Of a stretch of 64,000 nucleotides of DNA, positions 12,702 to 20,912 are shown piece by piece. The DNA comes from Sphingomonas sp. CFBP 8760 (lineage in GTDB: Bacteria > Pseudomonadota > Alphaproteobacteria > Sphingomonadales > Sphingomonadaceae): assembly GCF_014841615.1 (NCBI RefSeq), contig NZ_JACYUG010000001.1:310001-374000 (forward strand), written 5' to 3'. The notes below the pieces were generated by a model. It searched no databases, was not told the DNA's origin, and worked only from the letters and a program-made list of their open reading frames with translations. Each line of letters starts with the position of its first letter. The first letter of the stretch is position 1. A program made the translations under genes and the position numbers.

Positions 12702-12998
12702 AATGTCTTTTCGCCGCCATATATCGGGTTGGCAATGCCGCATCGCGCTGTGGCGGCGGGACGGGACGATGATCGCTCACGAACCGGGCGCCACCACCCG
12801 TTCGCATTCCACCGCCCGGCGGACACGGACGCCCCCCTCGACAGGCGATCGCACGGTCCGGTCGCCGAGGCGATACGAGGTGCGCCGCAGGTAACGCGGG
12901 CCAGCGGCGGTCGCAGCTGTTGCCGCGCCGTCCCGCCAGTGCCGCGGATACCGGGCGTCAGCGCCCCGACGGGGCGGGAGGAAATGTCGCATCCGCGC

Positions 12999-15422
12999 TC
13001 AATCGCCGAACCAGCCGCTGTCGCCACCGATCGGCATCCCCGGGGGAATGGCCGGGACCTTCTGCCGCCTGGCCAGTTCCCGCGCCAGCCGGTCGTCGTC
13101 GGCGAGCAATCCGGCCACGTGGCGGCCCCATGCCCCGTCCTCGCCCGTGCCGCCCTTGCCAAGCGTCGCGCCGATCGTGCGCAAGCGGTCGCCCAGCAGC
13201 GCGGCGACATCGGGCGAGATCGCCTCGTCCTGCGCTGCATCGGCCATCGACAACAGGGTGCGATAGGCGATGCGCCGGCCCACCGCGTCACGCCGCGCAC
13301 CGATCGTCGCGGCGGCCAGCCGATCGAGCAGCGTCTCCACCCCCGGCAGGCCGGGATCGCGGCGATGCTGTTCGTACAGCCGCGCCAGCCGCGCCGGAGC
13401 CAGCAGCGAATCGAGCGTGATCTGCGCGGCGACATCGGCGGCGACCAACGGGTCGAACGCGGCGGCACCGGCGTTGCGGAACACCTCCTGATCGAACTGC
13501 GCGTCGCCGCGCCCGTTCATCGGTGATGACAGCGGCATCACCAGCGCCGCCGGCACCGTCAGCGTTTCCGCCGACAGCGTCGCCAGCAGCGCGTCGATCG
13601 CCGTATTCTGCGCGGCGGCGGGCACGGGGATAGGCGCGGGGTGATTGTCGCCCGCCACGGCATAGGCATAATCGATCCCGCCGACGAGCTTGCCGACCGC
13701 GTCGACATCATAGCGATGGAGCAGCCACACCGGCACGAACTTGCGCCGCAGATCGGACAGCGCCTCCCCCGGCCGCAGCACGCGTGGGCCGAACCGGCCG
13801 ATCGCCAGCCGCCGTACCGCCAGCATATGATTGAGCGAAGCGACCGGATCGGGGCCATCGTCCCACATGCTGCCCCACGGACTGGGGGTGTCCGACGCGC
13901 GCCCGTCGATATCGGTGATGAAGCGCACGCCCTTCGCCTGGATCGCCAGCGCCTTGGTGGCCGCCGCCGCGTCGAGGTCACGCCCCGGTGCGGGATCGGC
14001 ATAGAGCCAGTCGACGATGAAATCGTCCCACGCGCCGCCACCGGGCGCATAGGCATCGGACAGGTCGATCCGGCCATCGGTCAGTTTGATGCGCGGCCCC
14101 GGATAATCCATCACCGTGGTGCGGCCCTGCGTGCTGCCGGCGAAATTGTGCATGAAGCCGATCGCATGACCCACCTCGTGCGCGCCGAGCTGGCGGATAC
14201 GGTCGAGCGAGACGCGGACCGGATCGCTGGCGCTGCCGCTGTTGCTTTCGCCCGCACCGACCAGCCCTTCGAAGATCGCCATGTCCTGCCGCACGCGCAG
14301 CGCGCCGATCACGACATTGCCCTTCACGATCTCACCGGTGCGGGGGTCGGCGATGCCGCCGCCATAGGACCAGCCGCGCGTCAGCCGGTTCGACCAGTTG
14401 ACCATGTTGTACCGCACGTCGAGCGGATCGGCCCCCTCGGGCAGGATCTCCGCGCGGAACGCATCGATCAGCCCCGCCTTGTCGAACGCCGCCGCCCAGT
14501 AATTCACGCCGTCCTTCAGCGCGGTACGGATTGGCTCGGGCGCGGCGCGATCGATGTAGAAGACGATCGGCTTCTTCACCCGCGACCGTGCGGCGGCGGG
14601 ATCGACCTTTTCCAGCCGGAACCGGTTGGCGAACTGCTGCACCACGTCCTGCCCCAGCGGGGTGCCATAATCATAATATTGATTGCCCCCCGCCCCCGAC
14701 CGGATGTCGAACTTGCGCGGCACGAACCCCGGCGCCGGCAGGCGGATGAAGCTGTGATGGACGGTGAAGCCCGGCTGGCGCGGATCGGGGGCGATCCGTT
14801 CCACCTCGCGCCCCGGCGTGTCGGACTGATAGGTCTGGAGCGCGTCGATCTCGATATTGTCGGGGAAGATCTTCACCGAGGCCGGGTCGGCGGCACTGAG
14901 CGCCTCGACCAGCCGAAACCCCTTGCCCGCCGCCGGGCCGGAGTTGAGCGCGTCGGCGATCCCCATGGTGTCGCGGGTCAGGAACGGCGCGAGATCGACC
15001 GTTAGCGCGCCGCCCGGATCGGCCGACACGATATCGAGCATCGCGACGATCGTGGTCGGGAAACTGGTCCGTCCGCCCGCCGCGACGCCGGCATCGCCGG
15101 TCGCGCGGAACTGGTGGTTCTCGAACGTCACCGCCATCTTCTTGCCGATGCGGCGGAACGCGACGATCTGTTCCGGCCCCAGCATCCCGCGATCGAGCCG
15201 CAGGTTGGCCGACCCCAGCCCGGTGCGCAGCGACGTGGCGTACAGGAAGCGACCGGACACGCCGTCACCATCGGGTGCGGGCAGCGTGACGAGGATACGC
15301 CCCTCGGTCGGCAGCGTCTTCACCGGCAACAGCACCGTCTGCTGCGCCACGACGGGCAGCGAACACCCCGTCAGCAGTATCGCCCCGACCGCCCTGGCCC
15401 ATATCGTCGCGCGCATCGCCAT
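12999..15422 (-). CDS. Exported zinc-dependent metalloprotease (DUF5117/DUF4953 type)
   Basis: 807 residues. The N-terminus is a signal peptide ending LLTGC, which is also a good lipobox, so the mature protein may be a lipoprotein. The active-site motif HEVGHAIGFMHN near residue 415 is HExxHxxGxxH, the metzincin-type zinc site. Flanking sequence resembles the large bacterial zinc-dependent metalloproteases with DUF5117 N-terminally and DUF4953 around the catalytic region. The substrate is unknown. It stands alone: 297 bases separate it from the lacI start, holding only a GC-rich hairpin (12962-12976) without a T tract. Confidence 0.82.
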   Translation of the reverse strand: MAMRATIWARAVGAILLTGCSLPVVAQQTVLLPVKTLPTEGRILVTLPAPDGDGVSGRFLYATSLRTGLGSANLRLDRGMLGPEQIVAFRRIGKKMAVTFENHQFRATGDAGVAAGGRTSFPTTIVAMLDIVSADPGGALTVDLAPFLTRDTMGIADALNSGPAAGKGFRLVEALSAADPASVKIFPDNIEIDALQTYQSDTPGREVERIAPDPRQPGFTVHHSFIRLPAPGFVPRKFDIRSGAGGNQYYDYGTPLGQDVVQQFANRFRLEKVDPAAARSRVKKPIVFYIDRAAPEPIRTALKDGVNYWAAAFDKAGLIDAFRAEILPEGADPLDVRYNMVNWSNRLTRGWSYGGGIADPRTGEIVKGNVVIGALRVRQDMAIFEGLVGAGESNSGSASDPVRVSLDRIRQLGAHEVGHAIGFMHNFAGSTQGRTTVMDYPGPRIKLTDGRIDLSDAYAPGGGAWDDFIVDWLYADPAPGRDLDAAAATKALAIQAKGVRFITDIDGRASDTPSPWGSMWDDGPDPVASLNHMLAVRRLAIGRFGPRVLRPGEALSDLRRKFVPVWLLHRYDVDAVGKLVGGIDYAYAVAGDNHPAPIPVPAAAQNTAIDALLATLSAETLTVPAALVMPLSSPMNGRGDAQFDQEVFRNAGAAAFDPLVAADVAAQITLDSLLAPARLARLYEQHRRDPGLPGVETLLDRLAAATIGARRDAVGRRIAYRTLLSMADAAQDEAISPDVAALLGDRLRTIGATLGKGGTGEDGAWGRHVAGLLADDDRLARELARRQKVPAIPPGMPIGGDSGWFGD

Positions 15423-15493
15423 CCCCTTATGTTGCCGTGCAGCGAAGCCAGCATGGGGGAAGTCGTTGATTACGGCAACATGACCGGATCAAA

Positions 15494-15946
15494 TCACCGC
15501 CAGCGGTCGGCGGCGGCGGCATCCGCGTCGCGCGCCTCGACCCAGGCGGCCGATTCGCCGCGTATCTCCCGCTTCCAGAACGGCGCATCGGTCTTCAACC
15601 GGTCGATCAGATAGGCGCAGGCATCCAGCGCGGCCCCGCGATGCGGGGCGGCCGCCGCGACGAACACGATCCGCTCGCCCGGGCGCATCGGGCCGACGCG
15701 GTGGACGATCGTCACCGCGCCCAGCGACCAGCGCGTGGTCGCCTCCTGTGCCAGCTCCGTCAGCGCCGCTTCGGTCGCGCCGGGATAATGTTCCAGTTCT
15801 AGCACGTCGACATCGCCTGCCGCCCCGGCATCCGCCCGGACCAGCCCGGTGAAGGTCGCCACCGCCCCGGCACCCGATGCCTGCTCGACCAGCGCCATCT
15901 CCGCCGTCAGGTCGATCGGCGCGGGCGCCACGAGGATGCGGATCAT
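15494..15946 (-). CDS. moaE: Molybdopterin synthase catalytic subunit MoaE
   Basis: 150 residues starting MIRILVAPAPIDLTAEM. MoaE with MoaD converts precursor Z (cPMP) to molybdopterin by two sulfur transfers. Visible family features are GAVATFTGLVR, LELEHYPGATE, HRVGPMRPGERIVFVAAAAPHR and the active-site lysine region DRLKTDAPFWKRE. Its ATG overlaps the moaD stop (ATGA), so the two subunits are translated together. Confidence 0.93.
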   Translation of the reverse strand: MIRILVAPAPIDLTAEMALVEQASGAGAVATFTGLVRADAGAAGDVDVLELEHYPGATEAALTELAQEATTRWSLGAVTIVHRVGPMRPGERIVFVAAAAPHRGAALDACAYLIDRLKTDAPFWKREIRGESAAWVEARDADAAAADRWR

Positions 15947-16200
15947 CCGCCCGTCACCGGCGGAAAGATCGCCACCTCGCGCGCGCCAGCGATCGGGGCA
16001 TCGGGTGTCACGAACGCCTGATCCACCGCCGCGCGCAACCGCCCCCGCTCGGCCAGCGCATCGGCATGACCGGCGCTGCGCGTCGCCAGCCAGTCGACCA
16101 GTGCCGCGACGGTGGTGACGTCGGCGGGCGGATCGACCAGTTCCTCGCCCGTCCCCACCCGCTCGCGCACCCACGCGAAATAGAGCATCCGTATCGCCAT
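15943..16200 (-). CDS. moaD: Molybdopterin synthase sulfur-carrier subunit MoaD
   Basis: 85 residues with a ubiquitin-like fold pattern and the required C-terminal Gly-Gly (FPPVTGG), where the thiocarboxylate forms. The N-terminus MAIRMLYFAWVRERVG is typical; the second Met (16188) is an alternative start. It is five bases after pgsA and overlaps moaE by four bases. Confidence 0.9.
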   Translation of the reverse strand: MAIRMLYFAWVRERVGTGEELVDPPADVTTVAALVDWLATRSAGHADALAERGRLRAAVDQAFVTPDAPIAGAREVAIFPPVTGG

Positions 16201-16205
16201 CGCGG

Positions 16206-16757
16206 TCAGTCCATATGCCTCAGGCCGACGCGCAGATAATCCCAGCCGGTGATCGCGGTCAGCACCGCCGCGCCCCACAACGCCGCCAGCGACACCGGCG
16301 CGATCCACCCGACCGAGGGGATCGCCGGCGCCAGGATCAGCCCGCCCAGCGAGACGAGTTGCAGCGTCGTCTTCCATTTCGCCAGCTTCGACACCGGCAT
16401 CGATACATGCAGCGGGGCGAGGAATTCCCGCAGGCCCGACACCGCGATCTCGCGCAGCAGGATCACCAGCGCCGCGATCAGGTGCAGCCCGGCGATGTCG
16501 CGCGTGCCGACCAGCATCAGGATGACCGCGGCCACCATGATCTTGTCCGCGATCGGATCGAGGAACACGCCCAGCCGCGACACCGCGCCGTTGGATCGGG
16601 CCAGATAGCCGTCGAAATAATCGGTGATGCCCATCAGGCAATACAGCGCGAACGCGATCGCATAGCCCGCCGCCCATTGCGGCCACCACAACAGGCCCAC
16701 CAGCAGCGGCACCGCGACGATGCGCGACAGGGTCAGGAGATTGGGCAGCGTCAGCAT
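16206..16757 (-). CDS. pgsA: CDP-diacylglycerol--glycerol-3-phosphate 3-phosphatidyltransferase
   Basis: 183 residues, normal length, with about four to five membrane segments. The CDP-alcohol phosphatidyltransferase motif is complete: D-Y-F-D-G, then AR, then G, then D and D (residues about 49-72, from DYFDGYLAR to FLDPIADK). It commits CDP-diacylglycerol to phosphatidylglycerol synthesis. It appears to be the first gene of a pgsA-moaD-moaE unit. Confidence 0.94.
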   Translation of the reverse strand: MLTLPNLLTLSRIVAVPLLVGLLWWPQWAAGYAIAFALYCLMGITDYFDGYLARSNGAVSRLGVFLDPIADKIMVAAVILMLVGTRDIAGLHLIAALVILLREIAVSGLREFLAPLHVSMPVSKLAKWKTTLQLVSLGGLILAPAIPSVGWIAPVSLAALWGAAVLTAITGWDYLRVGLRHMD

Positions 16758-16876
16758 GCGGTTACCTCCTACCGTGCCAAATCGCCGGCGGGAACCGCTA
16801 TTAAGAAGATTGGCTTCATCGGCCGGTCTGGGCTAGACCCCCCGCCTGTTCGCCACCACCGAGGCCGCCCGTTGTT

Positions 16877-18175
16877 ATGATAAATGCGCTCGGGCTATTG
16901 AGGCAACGTCGCTTCCTGCCCCTGTTCACGACGCAGTTCCTCGGTGCCTTCAACGACAATCTCTTCAAGACGTCGATGGTCCTGTTCGCGACCTATACCG
17001 TGTTCAACGATGCCGGACAGGAAGCGAACTTCAACGCGCTGGCGACGGGACTCGGCATCCTCCCCTTTTTCCTGTTGTCGGCACTGGCCGGGCAACTGGC
17101 CGACAGTCATGACAAGGCGCGCATCATCCGGCTGGTCAAGACCGCCGAGATCGGGATCATGGCGATCGGATCGGCCGGACTGATCGCCGCGAAGCTGGGA
17201 CACGTCACCGCCGGCCTGTCGCTGATGCTGGGGGCGGTGCTGCTGCTCGGCATCCATTCCACCTTTTTCGGACCGATCAAATACGCGATCCTGCCGCAGC
17301 ACCTGCGCCCGTGCGACGTGCTGGGCGGCACCGGGCTGGTCGAGGCGGGGACGTATCTGGCCATCCTGCTGGGCACCGTCACCGCCGGCTTCCTGGTTCG
17401 CCTGCCTGTGGGGTGGACGATCGGCGCGGTGATCGGCTTCGCGGTGATCGGGCTGTTCGCCGGCCGGCAGGTTCCCCCTGCCCCGCGTGAGGGGCCGTTG
17501 CTGCGCCTGAACTACAACCCCTTCACCGCATCGTGGCGGCTGATCGCGGCGACGCTGCATATCCCCCGACTGTTCCTCGCGATCTGCGCCATCAGCTTCT
17601 TCTGGACGATCGCCTCCGTCCTCATCATCGTGTTCCCGCCGCTGGTGAAGAACGTGCTGACCGCCGACGAACAGGTCGCCAGCGCCGCGATCGCGGTGTT
17701 TTCGGTCGGCGTCGCGCTCGGTTCCGTCATCATCAACACGATGCTGAAGGGTAATATCTCCGCGCGCTATTCGCCGATGTCGGTGATCGCGATGGGCGGA
17801 TTCGTCGTCCTGTTCTCGATCCTGTCGCGCAACTGGACGCCGGCGGCGGCGGGGCAGCTTTATGGCTGGACGGGATTTCTGGCGCAGCCGGGGGCGATAC
17901 CGATCCTGCTCACCCTGCTGGCGATCGCGGTGACGGGGGGGATGTTCGTGGTGCCGCTCTACGCTTTCCTGACCACGACCGTCGAACGCGACCAGACCGC
18001 GCGTACCGTGGCGGCGAACAACGTCGTCAACGCCGGCGCGATGACACTGGGTTCGGTCGCGGTGCTGGGCATCACCGCGCTGGGCGCGACGCCGGAGAAC
18101 ATGCTGCTGCTGGTGGCGGGCATGTGCCTGGTCTCTGCCTGGATCGCCCAGCGCCTGCACCGCGCCTGCGACTGA
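16877..18175 (+). CDS. MFS transporter, LplT-like (lysophospholipid flippase family)
   Basis: 432 residues, about 12 membrane segments. The N-terminal signature FLGAFNDNLFK and the loop STFFGPIKYAILPQHL are characteristic of LplT and of the transporter half of LplT-PlsC-acyl-ACP-synthetase fusion proteins. LplT moves lysophospholipids to the inner leaflet for reacylation. Here no acyltransferase or Aas domain is fused and none lies next door, so reacylation would rely on an enzyme elsewhere. It is divergent from pgsA, itself a phospholipid enzyme (119-base gap). Confidence 0.8.
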   Translation: MINALGLLRQRRFLPLFTTQFLGAFNDNLFKTSMVLFATYTVFNDAGQEANFNALATGLGILPFFLLSALAGQLADSHDKARIIRLVKTAEIGIMAIGSAGLIAAKLGHVTAGLSLMLGAVLLLGIHSTFFGPIKYAILPQHLRPCDVLGGTGLVEAGTYLAILLGTVTAGFLVRLPVGWTIGAVIGFAVIGLFAGRQVPPAPREGPLLRLNYNPFTASWRLIAATLHIPRLFLAICAISFFWTIASVLIIVFPPLVKNVLTADEQVASAAIAVFSVGVALGSVIINTMLKGNISARYSPMSVIAMGGFVVLFSILSRNWTPAAAGQLYGWTGFLAQPGAIPILLTLLAIAVTGGMFVVPLYAFLTTTVERDQTARTVAANNVVNAGAMTLGSVAVLGITALGATPENMLLLVAGMCLVSAWIAQRLHRACD

Positions 18176-18286
18176 GCGCATCCACCCGTTCCCGCCGCCA
18201 CGGCATGGCTGGCGTGCGGAATGGGCGTTCGCGGCACCTGTGTTAAGTTATTGAAAATCGGCCGTCGGTAGGGCAGCTTCCCAGCT

Positions 18287-19399
18287 ATGCTGCATCAGGT
18301 CGGTGCCTTGCCCTATCGGATCAGGACCGATGGCGCCGCCGAGGTGATGTTGATCACTTCGCGCGATACCCGTCGCTGGGTCGTGCCCAAAGGCCATCCG
18401 ATCCGCGGCCTCGCCCCCCATATGGCCGCCGCGCAGGAGGCGTGGGAGGAAGCGGGCATACGCGGCCACCCTTGCGCGACGCCGCTGGGTGCGTTCGATT
18501 ACGTCAAGCGGCGCCGCCGCGGGCCGGTCGATGCGAGGGTCACCGTCTATCCGTTCGCCATGGTCGGGCAGGATGCCGACTGGCCGGAGAAAAGCCAGCG
18601 CGATACCCGCTGGTTCGCGCTGATCGATGCCGCCGCGGCGGTGGACGAACCGCAATTGCAGGCGTTGATCGCTGGCTTTCGGCCGCCACCTGCGCCATCG
18701 ACATTCGCTGAACGAATGCTCCCGGCGATCCGTACCGGGATTAGGAGGCGTTTTCCGATGCTTGGCTGGTTCCAGTCACTAATGCCCAAACAGGGGCGAT
18801 TCTTCGAACAGTTCGAGGCGCATGCCGCGACGCTGGTTGCCGGCGCGGATGCGCTCGCGCGGCTGCTCCACGGCGATGGCCCGATCGAGACCCAGATCGC
18901 CGCGATCGTCGCGCACGAGCATGCGGCCGACGACATCACCCGCGACGTGCTGCAGGATGTGCGCCGCGTGTTCGTGACGCCGTTCGACCGCAGCGCGATC
19001 ATCGAGCTGATCGGGGTGATGGACGATGCGATCGACCAGATGAACCAGACCGCCAGTTCCATCACGCTCTACGGCGTGACCAGCTTCGAACAGCCGATGC
19101 GCGACATGGCCGGCATCATCGTCGAGGCGGCGCGGATCACGGCGGAGGCGATCCCGCTGCTCCGGTCCGTCAATCGCAACGGCGACCGGCTGAACGAGTT
19201 GACCGCGCGGATGATCCGGATCGAGGGACAGGCAGATACGATCCACGAGGGCGGCCTGCGCGCCCTGTTCCAGCAGCATCAGGATCAGCCGATGCAGTTC
19301 ATCGTCGGGCGTGAGATCTACAGCCATCTGGAACGCGTGGTCGACCGGTTCGAGGATGTCGCCAACGAGATCCAGGGTCTCGTGATCGACCACGCCTGA
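18287..19399 (+). CDS. NUDIX hydrolase reading in frame into a DUF47 protein (370-residue ORF)
   Basis: Residues 1-135 form a NUDIX domain of the diphosphoinositol-polyphosphate/diadenosine type. The box runs KGHPIRGLAPHMAAAQEAWEEAG; the EExxE-equivalent metal ligands (QEAWEE) are kept, while the first box Glu is Leu, as in many alphaproteobacterial relatives. The frame continues without a stop through a short basic linker (AIRTGIRRRF) into a complete DUF47 protein from residue 158. A strong internal ribosome-binding site sits just before that point. The locus may therefore make a fusion, two proteins, or both. In related genomes these are, to my knowledge, separate genes. Confidence 0.75.
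   Translation: MLHQVGALPYRIRTDGAAEVMLITSRDTRRWVVPKGHPIRGLAPHMAAAQEAWEEAGIRGHPCATPLGAFDYVKRRRRGPVDARVTVYPFAMVGQDADWPEKSQRDTRWFALIDAAAAVDEPQLQALIAGFRPPPAPSTFAERMLPAIRTGIRRRFPMLGWFQSLMPKQGRFFEQFEAHAATLVAGADALARLLHGDGPIETQIAAIVAHEHAADDITRDVLQDVRRVFVTPFDRSAIIELIGVMDDAIDQMNQTASSITLYGVTSFEQPMRDMAGIIVEAARITAEAIPLLRSVNRNGDRLNELTARMIRIEGQADTIHEGGLRALFQQHQDQPMQFIVGREIYSHLERVVDRFEDVANEIQGLVIDHA
18758..19399 (+). CDS. DUF47 (PhoU-like) Pit accessory protein, internal start
   Basis: 213 residues starting MLGWFQSLMPKQGRFFEQF, the usual N-terminus and usual length of DUF47 proteins, which have PhoU-like helical bundles and regulate the Pit transporter encoded next. AGGAGG at 18743-18748 is nine bases before this ATG, a near-ideal ribosome-binding site. 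The frame is continuous with the upstream NUDIX domain, so this product can be made alone or as the C-terminal part of a fusion. Pit begins 13 bases after the stop. Confidence 0.85.
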   Translation: MLGWFQSLMPKQGRFFEQFEAHAATLVAGADALARLLHGDGPIETQIAAIVAHEHAADDITRDVLQDVRRVFVTPFDRSAIIELIGVMDDAIDQMNQTASSITLYGVTSFEQPMRDMAGIIVEAARITAEAIPLLRSVNRNGDRLNELTARMIRIEGQADTIHEGGLRALFQQHQDQPMQFIVGREIYSHLERVVDRFEDVANEIQGLVIDHA

Positions 19400-19412
19400 G
19401 GGGGCGCGAACC

Positions 19413-20414
19413 ATGATTTCCATGACCCTGCTGGTGGCGCTGGTCGCCTTCGCGCTGCTGTTCGATTTCCTGAACGGGATGCACGACGCCGCGAACTCGA
19501 TCGCCACCGTGGTGTCGACGCGCGTCCTGAAGCCGCAATGGGCGGTGGTATGGGCGGCGTCGTTCAATTTCCTCGCGCTGTTCGTGTTCGGCGAGCATGT
19601 CGCCAATACGGTGGGCAAGGGCATCGTCGATGCCATGGTCATCGATGCGACGGTGATCTGGGGCGCGCTTTGCGGCGCCGTGTTCTGGAACGTGCTGACC
19701 TGGGTGCTGGGTATCCCCTCTTCGTCCAGCCACGCGCTGATCGGCGGCCTGCTGGGCGCGGGCCTGGCCAAGGCGGGGTTCGACGGCATCGTGTGGAGCG
19801 GCATCGCCAAGACGGTGGCGGGCATCTTCGTCGCGCCCGCCGTGGGCATGGCGCTGGCGCTGGTACTGGTGCTGGTGGTCGCGTGGACCAGCCTGAAACT
19901 GACCCCGATCGGCGTCGACCAGCGGTTCCGCAAACTTCAGCTCGTCTCCGCCGCCGCCTACAGCCTGGGGCATGGCGGCAACGATGCGCAGAAGACGATG
20001 GGGATCATCGCGGTGCTGCTCTACAGCCAGGGGAAGCTGGGCGACACCTTCTACGTGCCGTTGTGGGTGGTGCTGTCCTGCTATGGCGCGATCGCGCTCG
20101 GCACGATGTCGGGCGGGTGGCGGATCGTCCACACCATGGGTTCCAAGATCACCCGGCTGACGCCGGCGCAAGGGTTTTGCGCGGAGACGGGCGGCGCGAT
20201 CACGCTGGCGATCGCCAATGTCGGCGGTATCCCGATCTCGACCACCCACACCATCACCGGGGCGATCGTCGGCGTCGGCGCGGCGCGGCGGCTGTCGGCG
20301 GTGCGGTGGAACGTCGCCTCCAACATCGTCATCGCGTGGTTCGTCACGTTGCCGGCCGCCGGGTTGATCGGTGCCGCCGTCTATTGGCTGACCCACGCGA
20401 TCGGATCGATGTAG
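19413..20414 (+). CDS. pit: Low-affinity inorganic phosphate transporter, PiT family
   Basis: 333 residues, about ten membrane segments. It has the two PiT repeat signatures: FLNGMHDAANSIATVV near the N-terminus and GHGGNDAQKTMG in the second half, with the Asp/Asn residues needed for phosphate transport. Pit proteins import metal-phosphate with protons. Adjacency to DUF47 is the classic arrangement, with DUF47 acting as regulator. It provides a constitutive route alongside the high-affinity PstSCAB encoded about 10 kb away. Confidence 0.92.
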   Translation: MISMTLLVALVAFALLFDFLNGMHDAANSIATVVSTRVLKPQWAVVWAASFNFLALFVFGEHVANTVGKGIVDAMVIDATVIWGALCGAVFWNVLTWVLGIPSSSSHALIGGLLGAGLAKAGFDGIVWSGIAKTVAGIFVAPAVGMALALVLVLVVAWTSLKLTPIGVDQRFRKLQLVSAAAYSLGHGGNDAQKTMGIIAVLLYSQGKLGDTFYVPLWVVLSCYGAIALGTMSGGWRIVHTMGSKITRLTPAQGFCAETGGAITLAIANVGGIPISTTHTITGAIVGVGAARRLSAVRWNVASNIVIAWFVTLPAAGLIGAAVYWLTHAIGSM

Positions 20415-20515
20415 CGACCATGTTGATTGGCGCTTGCGCCCCTGCCGGCTGCTGGGTATAGGCGCGCCTCCAAGCACCGGCAGGCACCCGAAACGGCGCC
20501 CGCCCGGTACTCCGT

Positions 20516-20592
20516 CGGGGAGTAGCTCAGCCTGGTAGAGCACTGTCTTCGGGAGGCAGGGGCCGGAGGTTCGAATCCTCTCTTCCCGACCA
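20516..20592 (+). tRNA. proK: tRNA-Pro (anticodon CGG)
   Basis: The cloverleaf can be read by hand: acceptor CGGGGAG/CTTCCCG (one G-U), D arm GCTC/GAGC, anticodon stem CTGTC/GGCAG with loop TTCGGGA (anticodon CGG), T arm GGAGG-TTCGAAT-CCTCT, A73 and encoded CCA. It decodes CCG, a frequent proline codon in this GC-rich genome. Confidence 0.95.
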
Positions 20593-20641
20593 TTTACTGA
20601 CTTACGACGGGCGGCACGCTGGTGCTGCCGTAAGCGGTAAC

Positions 20642-20671
20642 AGCGACGGCTTCGGCCGGGTCGCTTTTTTT
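20642..20671 (+). terminator. Rho-independent terminator after tRNA-Pro
   Basis: A stem of AGCGAC (20642-20647) and GTCGCT (20660-20665), with an inner GGC/GCC and a TTCG-containing loop, runs straight into seven T residues. It is about 50 bases after the tRNA. Confidence 0.85.
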
Positions 20672-20705
20672 CCAGAGTTTGATAACATCAGGTCGAACCA
20701 GATGT

Positions 20706-20784
20706 CCGTCATGGCGAGCGCAGCGAAGGAATCCAGGGTGTCCTGATCCGGCACTGGATTGCTTCGCTGCGCTCGCCATGACGG
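20706..20784. repeat. Near-perfect 31-base inverted repeat (REP-like palindromic element)
   Basis: Left arm 20706-20736 begins CCGTCATGGCGAGCGCAGCG and right arm 20754-20784 ends CGCTGCGCTCGCCATGACGG. The arms are complementary at 30 of 31 positions and flank a 17-base spacer. It occupies the gap between tRNA-Pro and the phospholipase gene (20593-20912), which otherwise holds only the tRNA terminator. Palindromes with a GTCATxGCGAGCGxAGCGAAG-type core occur as dispersed intergenic repeats in several proteobacteria, but only one copy is in this window. Confidence 0.8.
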
Positions 20785-20912
20785 ATTGAGTCAGGCCAAG
20801 GTCGTCCTGCTGTAAGCGTGTCACTTCACCGTCGCTGATCCCATGGATCGCGCAGCGCCGTTGCAATGCAGGCCGGGCGTGACATGGCATACCGCGCCCG
20901 GCCGCGATCCGC

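Noticed and set aside
12962..12976. CGCCCC/GGGGCG hairpin after the metalloprotease gene as an intrinsic terminator
   Set aside because: The stem is only six pairs with no T tract, in GC-rich sequence where such stems are expected by chance.
18287..18757. Loss of NUDIX activity because the first Glu of the NUDIX box is Leu
   Set aside because: This substitution is common in the alphaproteobacterial subfamily, and the metal-binding Glu residues of the box core are intact.
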